A DNA stretch of 12,079 nt from Plastoroseomonas sp036499545 (GCA_036499545.1 DASYDR010000067.1:1-12079); one strand, 5' to 3'. Shown: positions 1-6,501, counted from the first letter of the stretch. A program made the numbers and translations. Notes: a model not told the origin generated them from the letters alone.

Positions 1-1330
1 CCATCGAGCCCATGACGATGCCGAGCACCATCGCCGCCACCGGATAGCCGTTCCGCTCCATCACGAAGCCGAGGCAGCCGAACAGCGCCACCAGCAGCAC
101 CGCGAACAGGTTGTTGCCGGTCGCGAAGGATCCGACCGCGCAGAGCAGCACGATCACCGGCATCACGCTGGCCCGCGGCGCCTTCAGCACGTGGCTCGCC
201 ACCCGGATCATGACGATGCCCAGCGGGATCATGATGATGTTGGCGATGATGAAGATCAGGTACAGCGCATACATGCTCGACGCGCGTTCGGTGAACAGCG
301 TCGGGCCCGGGTTCAGCCCCTTCATGTAGAGCACGCCGATCGCGATCGCGGTGATGGTGTCGCCCGGGATGCCGAACAGCAGCGAGGGCACCCAGCCGGA
401 AGCGAGCGAGGCGTTGTTGGACGCCCCGGCCTCCACCAGCCCTTCCGGATGGCCGGTGCCGAATTTCTCCGGCTCCTTCGAGAAGCGCTTCGACATCGCG
501 TAGCTGACCCAGGCCGCCATGTCGGCGCCGGCCCCGGGCAGCACGCCGATGATGATGCCGACGATGTTCCCCCGCCACATCGGCCATTGGTACTTCTTCG
601 TCAGCATCCATTGCCCGGCCAGGATCGACCCGAAGCGCCGGTTGGGCAGCTTCGGCGGTTCCGGCGTCAGCATGGCGCGCATCACCTCGCTGACCGCGAA
701 GACGCCGACCAGGGCCGGGATCGGCTCGATGCCGCCGAGCAGGTCGGTGATGCCGAAGGTGAAGCGCGGCGTGCCGGCCGGATTCTCCATGCCGATGCAG
801 GACACCAGCAGCCCCACGAACATCGAGGCGATCGCCTTGATCGGCGAGGAGCGCGCGACCAGGGTCGCGCACATCAGCCCCAGGAAGGCGAGCCAGAAAT
901 ATTCGAAGGAGGAGAAGCTGAGCGCCATCTCCGCCAGCGCCGGCGCCATCAGCACCAGCGACAGGGTGCCGACGATGCCGCCGATCGCGCTGAACCAGAG
1001 CCCGGCGCCGAGCGCCAGCTCCGCCTGGCCCTTGCGCGTCATCGCATAGGCTTCGTCGGTATAGGCGGCCGAGGCCGGCGTGCCCGGGATGCGCAGCAGG
1101 CAGCCCGGGATGTCGCCCGAGAAGATCGCCATGGCGGAGGCCGCGATGATGGTGGCGATGGCGGCGATCGGCGACAGGTAGAAGGTGATCGGCACCAGCA
1201 GCGCCGTCGCCATGGTGGCCGACAGGCCAGGCAGCGAGCCCACCACCAGCCCGTAGACCGAGGCGGCGAGGATCGCGATGATCACATCCGTCTGCGCGAC
1301 CAGCCGGAAGGCTTCCAGGAGATCGGCCAT
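1..1330 (-). CDS. tctA: TctA, large permease subunit of a tripartite tricarboxylate transporter (C-terminus outside window)
   Basis: This is the large (about 12-TM) membrane subunit of a TTT secondary transporter, which moves carboxylate-type solutes delivered by a periplasmic TctC receptor. The frame is open from the ATG at 1330 to the window edge, giving 443 visible residues; the family is about 500, so roughly 60 are missing. Family signatures seen: a first-repeat GSLPGLSAT motif (residues 31-39), the second-repeat GIIIGVLPGAGADMAAW motif near residues 250-267, a GIPGDTITAIAIG segment followed by GLNPGP, and the C-terminal YPVAAMVLGIVMG motif at the edge. Hydrophobic segments run throughout. 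The start overlaps the tctB stop by one base (TGATG), so the two are translationally coupled. No tctC lies beside it, which is unusual since many TTT loci carry all three genes together. Family assignment is firm; the substrate cannot be read from the sequence. Confidence 0.95.
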   Translation of the reverse strand, partial: MADLLEAFRLVAQTDVIIAILAASVYGLVVGSLPGLSATMATALLVPITFYLSPIAAIATIIAASAMAIFSGDIPGCLLRIPGTPASAAYTDEAYAMTRKGQAELALGAGLWFSAIGGIVGTLSLVLMAPALAEMALSFSSFEYFWLAFLGLMCATLVARSSPIKAIASMFVGLLVSCIGMENPAGTPRFTFGITDLLGGIEPIPALVGVFAVSEVMRAMLTPEPPKLPNRRFGSILAGQWMLTKKYQWPMWRGNIVGIIIGVLPGAGADMAAWVSYAMSKRFSKEPEKFGTGHPEGLVEAGASNNASLASGWVPSLLFGIPGDTITAIAIGVLYMKGLNPGPTLFTERASSMYALYLIFIIANIIMIPLGIVMIRVASHVLKAPRASVMPVIVLLCAVGSFATGNNLFAVLLVALFGCLGFVMERNGYPVAAMVLGIVMGSM

Positions 1331-1794
1331 CACCAGGGCGCCGCCATCAGCCCATCGGGCAAGGGCACCCGCAGCAGCTTCACGAAGACCGCATGCACGA
1401 AGAAGGGCGCGACCAGGGCCAGCGGCAAGGCCAGCCGCCAGCGCGCGCCGAGCGCCACGGCGAGCGCGCCGACCAGGATCGCGGCGGTGATCAGGAAGCC
1501 GAGCGTTTCCGCCGCCAGCATGTAGAAGACCAGCAGCGCCGGCGGCAGCAGCGCGCGCAGCCCGTAATGCCAGGGGCGCGGCGTAGCCGCATCCTCCTTG
1601 GGCACTTCGAGGCCGCTGCCGATGCCGAGCGCGATCAGCACCCCGCAGACCAGCATGCCTCCGCCGATGATCATCGGGAATACGCTCGGCCCCACATCCT
1701 GGCCCGGCACATCCGCCAGCCGGGACCCCGCCCAGGCCGCCGCCACACCGACCGTCGCGATCACCGCGCCGGTCACCCGGTCGGACAATTGCAT
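1330..1794 (-). CDS. tctB: TctB, small permease subunit of a tripartite tricarboxylate transporter
   Basis: This is the 154-residue small membrane subunit (DUF1468/TctB family) that pairs with TctA in the inner membrane. Predicted hydrophobic helices lie near residues 7-25, 38-58, 82-116 (long enough for two passes) and 119-141. The family pattern GPSVFPMIIGG (35-45) and the C-terminal VFVKLLRVPLPDG (136-148) are present. Length and layout are normal for the family. The ATG at 1794 is preceded by a strong Shine-Dalgarno (GGGGGAG, 1802-1808 read on the minus strand, 7-nt spacing). It lies 81 nt downstream of the SDR gene and overlaps tctA by one base, so the three probably share an mRNA. The leader can fold over its own ribosome site (separate entry). 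TctB is poorly conserved in general, so position next to tctA is part of the evidence. Confidence 0.92.
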   Translation of the reverse strand: MQLSDRVTGAVIATVGVAAAWAGSRLADVPGQDVGPSVFPMIIGGGMLVCGVLIALGIGSGLEVPKEDAATPRPWHYGLRALLPPALLVFYMLAAETLGFLITAAILVGALAVALGARWRLALPLALVAPFFVHAVFVKLLRVPLPDGLMAAPW

Positions 1795-1801
1795 GCGTCC
1801 G

Positions 1802-1830
1802 CTCCCCCTTTCGGCTTTTTATGAGGGGAG
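1802..1830 (-). promoter_or_regulatory. tctB ribosome-binding site inside a possible hairpin
   Basis: Read on the minus strand, CTCCCC (1830-1825) is perfectly complementary to the GGGGAG (1807-1802) that makes up the tctB Shine-Dalgarno. The 17-nt loop between them contains the A-run AAAAAGCCGAAAG. A 6-bp all-but-one G/C stem could hide the ribosome site of the transporter genes in the SDR-tctBA message. The pairing is seen; a regulatory role is inference, and G-rich SDs often find chance partners. Confidence 0.35.
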
Positions 1831-1875
1831 ACTAGAAGCGGGCGCCGCGCGGGGTCCAGCGTGGCGAGGCTGTAT

Positions 1876-2643
1876 TCACAGCACCGCGGTCATCCCGCCA
1901 TCGACATAGAGCAGGTGGCCATTGACGAAGTCCGAGGCCTGCGAGGCCAGGAACACCGTCGCCCCCACCAGCTCCTCCACGCGGCCCCAGCGCCCCGCCG
2001 GCGTCCGCTTGCTCAGCCAGTCGGTGAAGGCGGCGTCGCGCACCAGGGGCTGGGTCAGCTCCGTCTCGAAATAGCCGGGCGCCAGCCCGTTCACCTGGAT
2101 GCCGTACCTGCCCCATTCGGCGCAGAGCGTCCGCGTCATCATGCGCAGCGCGCCCTTGCTGGTGGCATAGGGGGAGATGGTCGGCCGGCCCATTTCGCTG
2201 TTCACCGAGCAGATATTGATGATCTTGCCGGCGCCGCGCGGGATCATCCGCTTCGCCACCGCCTGGGCGGTGAAGAAGACCGCGTCGATATTGGTCCCCA
2301 GCACCTCGCGCCAGACCTCCGGCGTGACCTCCGTGGCGGGCATGCGCCGCATGATGCCGGCATTGTTCACCAGGATGGCGATCGGCCCCAGCCGCGCTTC
2401 GATATCGGCCACCGCCGCCTCGGTCGCGGCATGGTCGGCGACGTCGAAGGCGGCCTGCTCCACGGCAATGCCCCGCTCCGCCAGCCGCGCCGCGGCGGCC
2501 GCCAGCCTGTCGGGGTTGCGCCCGTTCAGCACCACCCGCGCCCCGGCCTCGGCCAGCCCCTGGGCCAGGCCGAAGCCGATGCCCTGGCTGGACCCCGTCA
2601 CCAGCGCCAGGCGCCCCGTCAGATCGAACAACGTGCTTCCCAT
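1876..2643 (-). CDS. SDR-family oxidoreductase, gluconate 5-dehydrogenase-like
   Basis: This is a 255-residue classical short-chain dehydrogenase, probably a cytosolic NAD(P)(H)-dependent alcohol/ketone oxidoreductase. The Rossmann motif TGSSQGIG is at 16-23, NNAG at 93-96, the helix-4 Asn at 118, and the catalytic Ser146, Tyr159 and Lys163 are all present (ICSVNSE; YATSK). The stretches around GRPTISPYA (152-160), NGLAPGYFETE (185-195) and DFVNGHLLYVDGGM (238-251) closely follow gluconate 5-dehydrogenase (IdnO/Gno-type) enzymes, which interconvert 5-keto-D-gluconate and D-gluconate. That makes a sugar-acid or keto-acid substrate likely but not proven. An AAGGGGAA ribosome site precedes the ATG at 2643. 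It is the first gene of the run SDR-tctB-tctA, which suggests that the enzyme acts on the solute the transporter imports. Other 3-oxo-acid reductases of the same subfamily remain possible. Confidence 0.88.
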   Translation of the reverse strand: MGSTLFDLTGRLALVTGSSQGIGFGLAQGLAEAGARVVLNGRNPDRLAAAAARLAERGIAVEQAAFDVADHAATEAAVADIEARLGPIAILVNNAGIMRRMPATEVTPEVWREVLGTNIDAVFFTAQAVAKRMIPRGAGKIINICSVNSEMGRPTISPYATSKGALRMMTRTLCAEWGRYGIQVNGLAPGYFETELTQPLVRDAAFTDWLSKRTPAGRWGRVEELVGATVFLASQASDFVNGHLLYVDGGMTAVL

Positions 2644-2675
2644 CGATTTCCCCTTCCCGCCCCAGGCAGCCGAGA

Positions 2676-2704
2676 TTTAGATCTGGCCACAGCCAGTTTG
2701 AGAA
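2676..2704 (-). promoter_or_regulatory. Candidate sigma70-type promoter for the SDR-tctBA operon, with an inverted repeat in its spacer
   Basis: On the minus strand TTCTCA (2704-2699) and TCTAAA (2681-2676) are spaced by 17 nt, each matching 4 of 6 consensus positions, in a locally AT-richer patch about 30 nt upstream of the SDR start. The spacer carries the inverted repeat CTGGC-TGTG-GCCAG (2696-2683), exactly where a repressor would block polymerase. A BglII-type palindrome AGATCT (2679-2684) overlaps the -10 side. Sequence features are seen; function is inferred. Confidence 0.35.
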
Positions 2705-2857
2705 TGGATCGGCGAAGGCTGGCGAGGGATTTTTCGTCCCTGGTGCGTCGGATGACGCAGCCGATGCTGGTTGCGTCGGCGAGGAGGCCGGCGTGCCAGG
2801 GGCGGAAAAGCCCCGCCAGCCGCCTGGGGGTGACAGCGCGCGCGGCCTGTGCTGCCA
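2705..2857. other. Palindrome-rich divergent spacer without a convincing gene
   Basis: This stretch between the SDR promoter and the thiolase leader holds several short hairpins in a row: AGGGA/TCCCT (2725-2729 with 2737-2741), TGCGTC/GACGCA with a GGAT loop (2744-2749 with 2754-2759), GCCGA/TCGGC (2760-2764 with 2776-2780) and GGGGC/GCCCC with a GGAAAA loop (2799-2803 with 2810-2814). Open frames cross it on both strands, but none has a ribosome site or a recognisable family. It could be a dispersed intergenic repeat, a structured leader, or neutral spacer. Confidence 0.4.
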
Positions 2858-2872
2858 TTCCGCCTCGCGGAA
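2858..2872. promoter_or_regulatory. Perfect inverted repeat upstream of the thiolase gene (operator or leader hairpin)
   Basis: TTCCGC-CTC-GCGGAA has perfect 6-bp arms around a 3-bp spacer and lies about 45 bp before the chosen thiolase start. The size and symmetry fit a dimeric repressor site or a small RNA hairpin. No convincing -35/-10 pair was found beside it, so the role is open. Confidence 0.35.
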
Positions 2873-2917
2873 CACACCAGCAGGATCGCCCGGCATGAGA
2901 ATGGGAAACACGCGGCC

Positions 2918-4090
2918 ATGAGCATCAACGGCAAGGCCTATATCGTCGGTGCCTTCGAGCACCCGACCCGCAAGGCCGAGAACAAGTCGGTGGCACAGCT
3001 GCATGCGGAAGTCGCCTATGGCGCGCTGCAGGATGCCGGCCTGACCAAGGACGATATCGACGGCTATTTCTGCGCCGGCGACGCGCCCGGCCTCGGCCCG
3101 CTGAACATGGCTGACTACATGGGCCTGAACAGGCTGTCGCATGTCGACAGCACCGATACCGGCGGCTCCTCCTACCTCATCCACGTGGCCCACGCGGCGG
3201 AGGCGATCGCGCTCGGCAAGTGCAATGTCGCGCTGATCACCCTGGCCGGGCGGCCGCGCTCGGAAGCGATGGCGACCGGCACCGCGCCGCGCTCCTGGGG
3301 CGTCAATGTCCCGGATGATCCCTTCGAGATCCCCTTCAACCGCACCGTCGCCACCGCCTATGCGATGTCCGCGATGCGGCACATGCACGAATTCGGCACC
3401 ACCAGCGAACAGCTCGCCTGGATCAAGGTCGCCGCGTCGCACCATGCCCAGCACAATGAACATGCGATGCTGCGCAAGGTCGTGACGGTCGAGGATGTGG
3501 TGAATTCCCCCCTCGTCGCCGATCCGCTGCACCGCCTCGACTGCTGCGTCATCTCCGATGGCGGCGGCGCGCTGATCGTGGCGCGGCCGGAAATCGCCCG
3601 GTCGCTGCAGCGCCCCCTGGTGAGGATCAAGGGCTCGGGCGAAGCGGTGAAGCACCAGGCCGGCGGCACCATCGACGTCACCTATTCGGGCGCCCGCCAT
3701 TCCGGCCAGCGCGCCTTCGAGATGGCGGGCGTCACGCCGGCCGACATCAAATACGCCAGCATCTACGACAGCTTCACCATCACCGTGCTGATCCAGCTCG
3801 AGGATCTGGGCTTCTGCGAGAAGGGCCAGGGCGGCAGGTTCGTCTCCGACGGCAACCTGATCTCGGGTGTCGGCAAGCTGCCCTTCAACACCGATGGCGG
3901 CGGCCTCTGCTCCAACCACCCGGCCAATCGCGGTGGCATGACCAAGGTCATCGAAGCGGTGCGCCAGGCCCGCGGCGAAGCGCATCCCGCGGTGCAGGTG
4001 AAGAATGCCGACCTGGTGCTGGCGCATGGCACCGGCGGCTTGCTCAGCGTCCGCCACGGCAGCGGCACCCTCATCCTGGAGCGGGAGTAA
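2918..4090 (+). CDS. Thiolase-fold acyl-CoA enzyme (lipid-transfer/Ltp2-like), nucleophile Cys replaced
   Basis: This is a 390-residue thiolase-superfamily protein of the SCP-x/lipid-transfer type. The frame stays open upstream to 2849, but the ATG at 2918 has a GGGAAA ribosome-like site (2903-2908) and starts the conserved N-terminus (INGKAYIVGAFEHP). Seen: SDGGGALIVAR (213-223), YASIYDSFTIT (279-289), GGGLCSNHPANRGG (327-340, with the family His334) and the C-terminal HGTGG (370-374). At the site where biosynthetic and degradative thiolases carry the nucleophilic Cys, the local sequence is GGSS (82-85), and the C-terminal CxG motif reads HGTGG, so normal thiolytic chemistry is unlikely. Relatives of this kind, such as Ltp2 with a DUF35 partner in steroid side-chain degradation, act as retro-aldolases on acyl-CoA thioesters. 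The next gene, 5 nt downstream, encodes exactly such a partner. Family is firm; the reaction is inferred. Confidence 0.87.
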   Translation: MSINGKAYIVGAFEHPTRKAENKSVAQLHAEVAYGALQDAGLTKDDIDGYFCAGDAPGLGPLNMADYMGLNRLSHVDSTDTGGSSYLIHVAHAAEAIALGKCNVALITLAGRPRSEAMATGTAPRSWGVNVPDDPFEIPFNRTVATAYAMSAMRHMHEFGTTSEQLAWIKVAASHHAQHNEHAMLRKVVTVEDVVNSPLVADPLHRLDCCVISDGGGALIVARPEIARSLQRPLVRIKGSGEAVKHQAGGTIDVTYSGARHSGQRAFEMAGVTPADIKYASIYDSFTITVLIQLEDLGFCEKGQGGRFVSDGNLISGVGKLPFNTDGGGLCSNHPANRGGMTKVIEAVRQARGEAHPAVQVKNADLVLAHGTGGLLSVRHGSGTLILERE

Positions 4091-4095
4091 ACACC

Positions 4096-4494
4096 ATGGC
4101 GACGATGGCAGCCGACCGCGCGATCCTCGCGCCCGCGATCGACCCGACCAACAAGCCCTTCTGGGACGCGGCGCGCGAGCATCGCTTCCTGATCGGGCTC
4201 TGCAAGGATACCGGCAAGCACTTCTTCTATCCGCGCGGCGTGTCCCCCTTCACCCTTTCCAACAATGTGGAGCTGGTGGAGGCCAAGGGCACCGGCGTGA
4301 TCTACACCTACACCGTCGCCCGCACGAAGGAGCCGCATGCGGTCGCCTATGTCGAGCTGGACGAAGGCCCGCGCATCTTCACCAACATCGTCGATTGCGA
4401 CCTGGATGCGCTGCGGATCGGCCAGACGGTGAAGCTGGTCTGGAAGCCGACGGCGGAGGGCGCGCCGCCGGTCTACATGTTCACGCCGGCCTGA
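4096..4494 (+). CDS. OB-fold (DUF35-type) partner of the thiolase-like protein, degenerate zinc ribbon
   Basis: This 132-residue protein has the ChsH2-DUF35/OB-fold architecture: an N-terminal helix with the PFWDAAREHRF pattern (21-31), a zinc-ribbon region (about 35-58), then an OB-fold with GTGVIYTYTVAR (65-76) and RIFTNIVDCDLDALRIGQ (93-110). In the family the ribbon has two CxxC pairs. Here only Cys36 remains; the other positions appear to be Thr39, Ser50 and Thr53, so zinc binding is probably lost. Such proteins bind thiolase-fold partners and help hold CoA thioesters. It starts 5 nt after the thiolase stop, with CGGGAG (4082-4087) in the end of that gene as ribosome site, so the pair is co-translated. 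A second ATG at 4105 is possible but worse placed. The family call is solid; the substrate is unknown. Confidence 0.88.
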   Translation: MATMAADRAILAPAIDPTNKPFWDAAREHRFLIGLCKDTGKHFFYPRGVSPFTLSNNVELVEAKGTGVIYTYTVARTKEPHAVAYVELDEGPRIFTNIVDCDLDALRIGQTVKLVWKPTAEGAPPVYMFTPA

Positions 4495-4505
4495 CCTGCC
4501 CTCGC

Positions 4506-4528
4506 GGGGAGGGGTGCGTCCCCTCCCC
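4506..4528. terminator. Perfect GC hairpin between convergent genes, likely bidirectional terminator
   Basis: GGGGAGGGG (4506-4514) and CCCCTCCCC (4520-4528) form a 9-bp perfect stem with a TGCGT loop. It begins 11 nt after the OB-fold stop and ends 18 nt from the stop of the oppositely oriented DUF883 gene. There is no T-run on either side, so it is not a textbook intrinsic terminator, but its position between two gene ends supports a termination or mRNA 3'-end role for both. Confidence 0.6.
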
Positions 4529-4546
4529 GATCCGGTCAGCGGCGCC

Positions 4547-4879
4547 TTACCGGCGTCGCGTGTCGAGCAGCTGCACGGTGAGGATGCCGACCAGGAAGCC
4601 GAGCAGCCCCGCGGAGGACAGCACCGTCGCGGCCGTGCCGGGGTTTTCCCGCATGACCTCCGACACCGCCTGGGCCTGCTCCCGCACCTGGCGCGCGGCG
4701 CCGCGTGCCCGGCCCGCGACGGTCTCGTACCCGTCTTCCGCGGTGTCCCGCATATCCTCGTAGAGGCGCTCCCCGCGCGCGGAGAGCGATTTGCTCAGCG
4801 ATGCGACCTCCTTCTTGAGGTCGGCGATCTGCTGTTCGAGGTCCTTGCGCGCGGAATCGGCGGTCGAGGTGTCGGCCAT
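4547..4879 (-). CDS. DUF883 (ElaB/YqjD-like) membrane-anchored coiled-coil protein
   Basis: This small protein (110 residues) has a charged, heptad-rich N-terminal part (about 10-75: KDLEQQIADLKKEVASLSKSL and then RARGAARQVREQAQAVSE) and one C-terminal hydrophobic helix (about 83-104, SSAGLLGFLVGILTVQLL) ending in DTRRR. This is the layout of DUF883/ElaB/YqjD proteins, inner-membrane tail-anchored helical proteins; YqjD and ElaB of E. coli bind ribosomes and are made in stationary phase, a role not demonstrable here. The ENPG just before the helix is also typical. An AGGGAGAAC ribosome site lies just before the ATG at 4879. It is a single-gene unit: the convergent OB-fold gene ends 52 nt away, and upstream lie the tandem palindromes that separate it from the MFS gene. 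Confidence 0.8.
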   Translation of the reverse strand: MADTSTADSARKDLEQQIADLKKEVASLSKSLSARGERLYEDMRDTAEDGYETVAGRARGAARQVREQAQAVSEVMRENPGTAATVLSSAGLLGFLVGILTVQLLDTRRR

Positions 4880-4954
4880 CGGTGTTCTCCCTGGCTGGCG
4901 GTGTCCCTTTCAACGCCGGCCGCTCCGTCCGGTTTCGCCGCCCTTCCAGTGAGA

Positions 4955-4968
4955 GCCATTCGGCCTTC
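4955..4968. repeat. Degenerate remnant of a third palindromic unit
   Basis: GCCATTCGGCCTTC nearly repeats the centre of the first full copy (4997-5011, one C fewer). It is followed within a few bases by the same GCGCGTC that starts each full copy. It looks like an older, mostly deleted unit of the tandem palindrome array beside it. Confidence 0.4.
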
Positions 4969-4973
4969 ACGCC

Positions 4974-5086
4974 GCGCGTCCGATTCAGACCTCCGGGCCA
5001 TTCGGCCCTTCGGTCATCGGATGCTCATAAGTGGCGCGTCCGATTCAGACCTCCGGGCCGTCGGCCCTCCGGTCATCGGACGCTCA
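4974..5086. repeat. Two tandem ~54-bp REP-like palindromic units
   Basis: Copy 1 (4974-5027) and copy 2 (5034-5086) are 60 bp apart and differ by a few substitutions and one indel. Each starts with GCGCGTCCGATTCAGACC and ends in CATCGGAxGCTCA. Each folds into a three-step hairpin: TCCGAT with ATCGGA (outer), GACC with GGTC (middle) and GGGCC with GGCCC (inner). In copy 1 these are 4979-4984/5016-5021, 4988-4991/5012-5015 and 4995-4999/5004-5008; in copy 2, 5039-5044/5075-5080, 5048-5051/5071-5074 and 5055-5059/5063-5067. The differences between copies fall in loops and internal loops, leaving every stem intact. Copy 2 ends on the MFS stop codon, so it also forms that gene's 3' end and could act as a terminator or mRNA stabiliser. 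Confidence 0.8.
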
Positions 5087-6337
5087 GGCCCGATCCGGCG
5101 TCCTGGCCTCCGCCCGCGCCATGGCATCGAGATCGAGCCGGCGCAGCTTCGGCGCGGCCAGCGCCGTGACGCCAACGATCGCGAGGGTGGCGATGCCGCC
5201 CGCCCAGATCGCGGCGCCGGTGCCGAGCAGGCTGGCGGCGATCCCGCTCTCCAGCGCGCCCAACTCGTTGGAAGACCCCACGAAGACCATGCGCACGGCG
5301 GAGATGCGGCCGCGCAGCGCCTCCGGCGATGCCAGGCGCAGGATCGCCCGGCGGATGATCATGCTGGTGCCGTCGCAGAGGCCGGAGATGAACAGCGCCA
5401 CCAGCGACAGCAGCAGGGAATGAGACAGGCCGAGCAGCACCATGCTGACGCCGAAGCCCGCGATCACGCCATGCAGCACCCAGCCGGCCCGGCGGGGCGA
5501 AACGAAGCGCACGGCGACCAGCGCCGCCAGCAAGGCGCCCGCGCTGGCGGCCGAGCGCAGCAGGCCGAGCGCGGTCGGCCCGGCATGCAGCACATCGGTC
5601 GCGATCGCCGGCATCAGCGCGGTGGCGCCGCCGAAGAACACCGCGAAAAGATCGAGCGCCATGGAACCGAGCAGGAGCTGGCTGCCGAAGACGTAGCGGA
5701 TGCCGGCCACGATACGGGCCCGCGTGCCCTCGTCATCCGCCGCGGCGAGCGGGGCGGCCGGACGGTCCCGCCCGACGAAGACCGTGGTCAGGCAGGCCAG
5801 CGCGAACAGGACGGCGATGGCGGCATAGGTGCCTTCCGCGCCGAGCCATACCCAGGCGAAGCCGCCCGCCATGGGACCGACCACATCCGCGAGCCGGCCG
5901 GTGGTCGCCAGCAGCGACACGCCGCGCATCAGGTGGTTGATCGGCACCACCTGCGCTTCCAGGCCGGAGGCCGCGGGGCTTTCGAAGGCGCGCACCGCGC
6001 CGGACAGGAAGGCGACCACCAGGATCAGGCCGAGGCCGCCCAGGCTGCTTCCGGTCAGGAGCGCGAGGCCGCCGGCCAGCACGGCGAGCAGCGCCAGGGT
6101 CAGCAGCATGATGCCGCGGCGGCTGTGCCGGTCGGCCACATGGCCGCCATAGAGCACGAGCGAGATGCCCGGCAGCGCTTCCGCCAGGCCGAGCCAGCCG
6201 AGGTCCAGCGGGTTGCGCGTCAGCTCATAGACCTGCAGCCCGAGCAGCACCGTCATCGCCGAGGCGGCGAAGCGTTCCAGCGCATTGGCGACGAGGAAGG
6301 CCCGGAAGCTGCGGTTCAGCAGGAGCGAGAGAATCAT
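5084..6337 (-). CDS. MFS transporter, EntS/MFS_3-like exporter
   Basis: This encodes a 417-residue polytopic protein of the major facilitator superfamily, a proton-coupled inner-membrane transporter. The N-terminus (RSFRAFLVANALERFAAS), the VYELTRNPLDLGWLGLAEALP segment and the cytoplasmic loop 2-3 motif GGHVADRHSRR (64-74) match the EntS-like exporter branch. Hydrophobic helices continue to the C-terminus, with the second-half loop LRGRISAVRMVFVGSSNELGA also family-like. The frame is open to 6490, but the first hydrophobic helix starts right after the ATG at 6337; an ATG at 6358 is the alternative. Neither has a clear Shine-Dalgarno, so the start is uncertain. It is transcribed divergently from the ROK regulator, which may control it through the shared 160-bp gap. 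The cargo cannot be told; EntS exports enterobactin, but no siderophore genes are visible here. Confidence 0.85.
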   Translation of the reverse strand: MILSLLLNRSFRAFLVANALERFAASAMTVLLGLQVYELTRNPLDLGWLGLAEALPGISLVLYGGHVADRHSRRGIMLLTLALLAVLAGGLALLTGSSLGGLGLILVVAFLSGAVRAFESPAASGLEAQVVPINHLMRGVSLLATTGRLADVVGPMAGGFAWVWLGAEGTYAAIAVLFALACLTTVFVGRDRPAAPLAAADDEGTRARIVAGIRYVFGSQLLLGSMALDLFAVFFGGATALMPAIATDVLHAGPTALGLLRSAASAGALLAALVAVRFVSPRRAGWVLHGVIAGFGVSMVLLGLSHSLLLSLVALFISGLCDGTSMIIRRAILRLASPEALRGRISAVRMVFVGSSNELGALESGIAASLLGTGAAIWAGGIATLAIVGVTALAAPKLRRLDLDAMARAEARTPDRA

Positions 6338-6400
6338 GGATGACGGATGGCAGTTCATGAGGATGCACGGGCCGGGCGCCCACCGCGCGGCCGGCATCCG

Positions 6401-6418
6401 GGCGCGATAAACCGCGCC
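6401..6418. promoter_or_regulatory. Candidate operator in the MFS-ROK divergent gap
   Basis: GGCGCG-ATAAAC-CGCGCC is an inverted repeat with perfect 6-bp arms and a 6-bp AT-rich centre. It lies 63 bp before the MFS start and 84 bp before the ROK start. The ROK regulator next door is the obvious candidate binder, since such regulators commonly control their own divergent region. GC-only arms can arise by chance in this background, so it is tentative. Confidence 0.35.
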
Positions 6419-6490
6419 GGGGCATGGATGGCAAGGCGGCTTCGGGACGGGACAGCCCCCGGATTCTGGCGCATCGCGCGCGACCGCCAC

Positions 6491-6496
6491 TATAGT
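6491..6496 (+). promoter_or_regulatory. -10-like box abutting the ROK start codon (possible leaderless mRNA)
   Basis: TATAGT lies 5 nt before the ROK ATG, and there is no Shine-Dalgarno anywhere in the preceding 25 nt. Transcription starting about 7 nt downstream would begin at or next to the ATG, which would make a leaderless message. No good -35 is visible (GGCGCA at the 17-bp position), so the site would need an activator or be weak. Confidence 0.35.
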
Positions 6497-6501
6497 TCCG
6501 C

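Noticed and set aside
191..1525. 444-codon plus-strand frame
   Set aside because: It is antisense to tctA/tctB and extremely rich in Arg/Asp/His/Gln, the usual signature of a shadow frame. The opposite strand encodes clear TctA motifs.
2849..2917. Upstream ATG extending the thiolase-like protein by 23 residues
   Set aside because: The extension has no family similarity, would cover the TTCCGC/GCGGAA inverted repeat, and lacks a ribosome site; the ATG at 2918 opens the conserved N-terminus.
1832..4057. 741-codon open frame on the minus strand
   Set aside because: It crosses the SDR gene, the divergent spacer and the thiolase gene in the wrong frame. Its composition is typical antisense/shifted-frame output of GC-rich genes and it has no family motifs.
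4955..5086. CRISPR-like array
   Set aside because: Only two full units and one remnant, no unique spacers of constant length and no cas genes; the palindromic fold fits a REP-type element.
4514..6343. 609-codon plus-strand frame
   Set aside because: It is antisense to the DUF883 and MFS genes, with no hydrophobic core and no motifs, while the minus strand encodes recognisable proteins.
6467..6481. Sigma54-type promoter (TGGC...GC) before the ROK gene
   Set aside because: The TGGC at 6467 lacks a properly spaced -12 TTGC element.
6338..6490. N-terminal extension of the MFS protein back to 6490
   Set aside because: The added 51 residues are Pro/Cys-rich without helices and would reach almost to the ROK start; the first transmembrane helix begins at the ATG at 6337.
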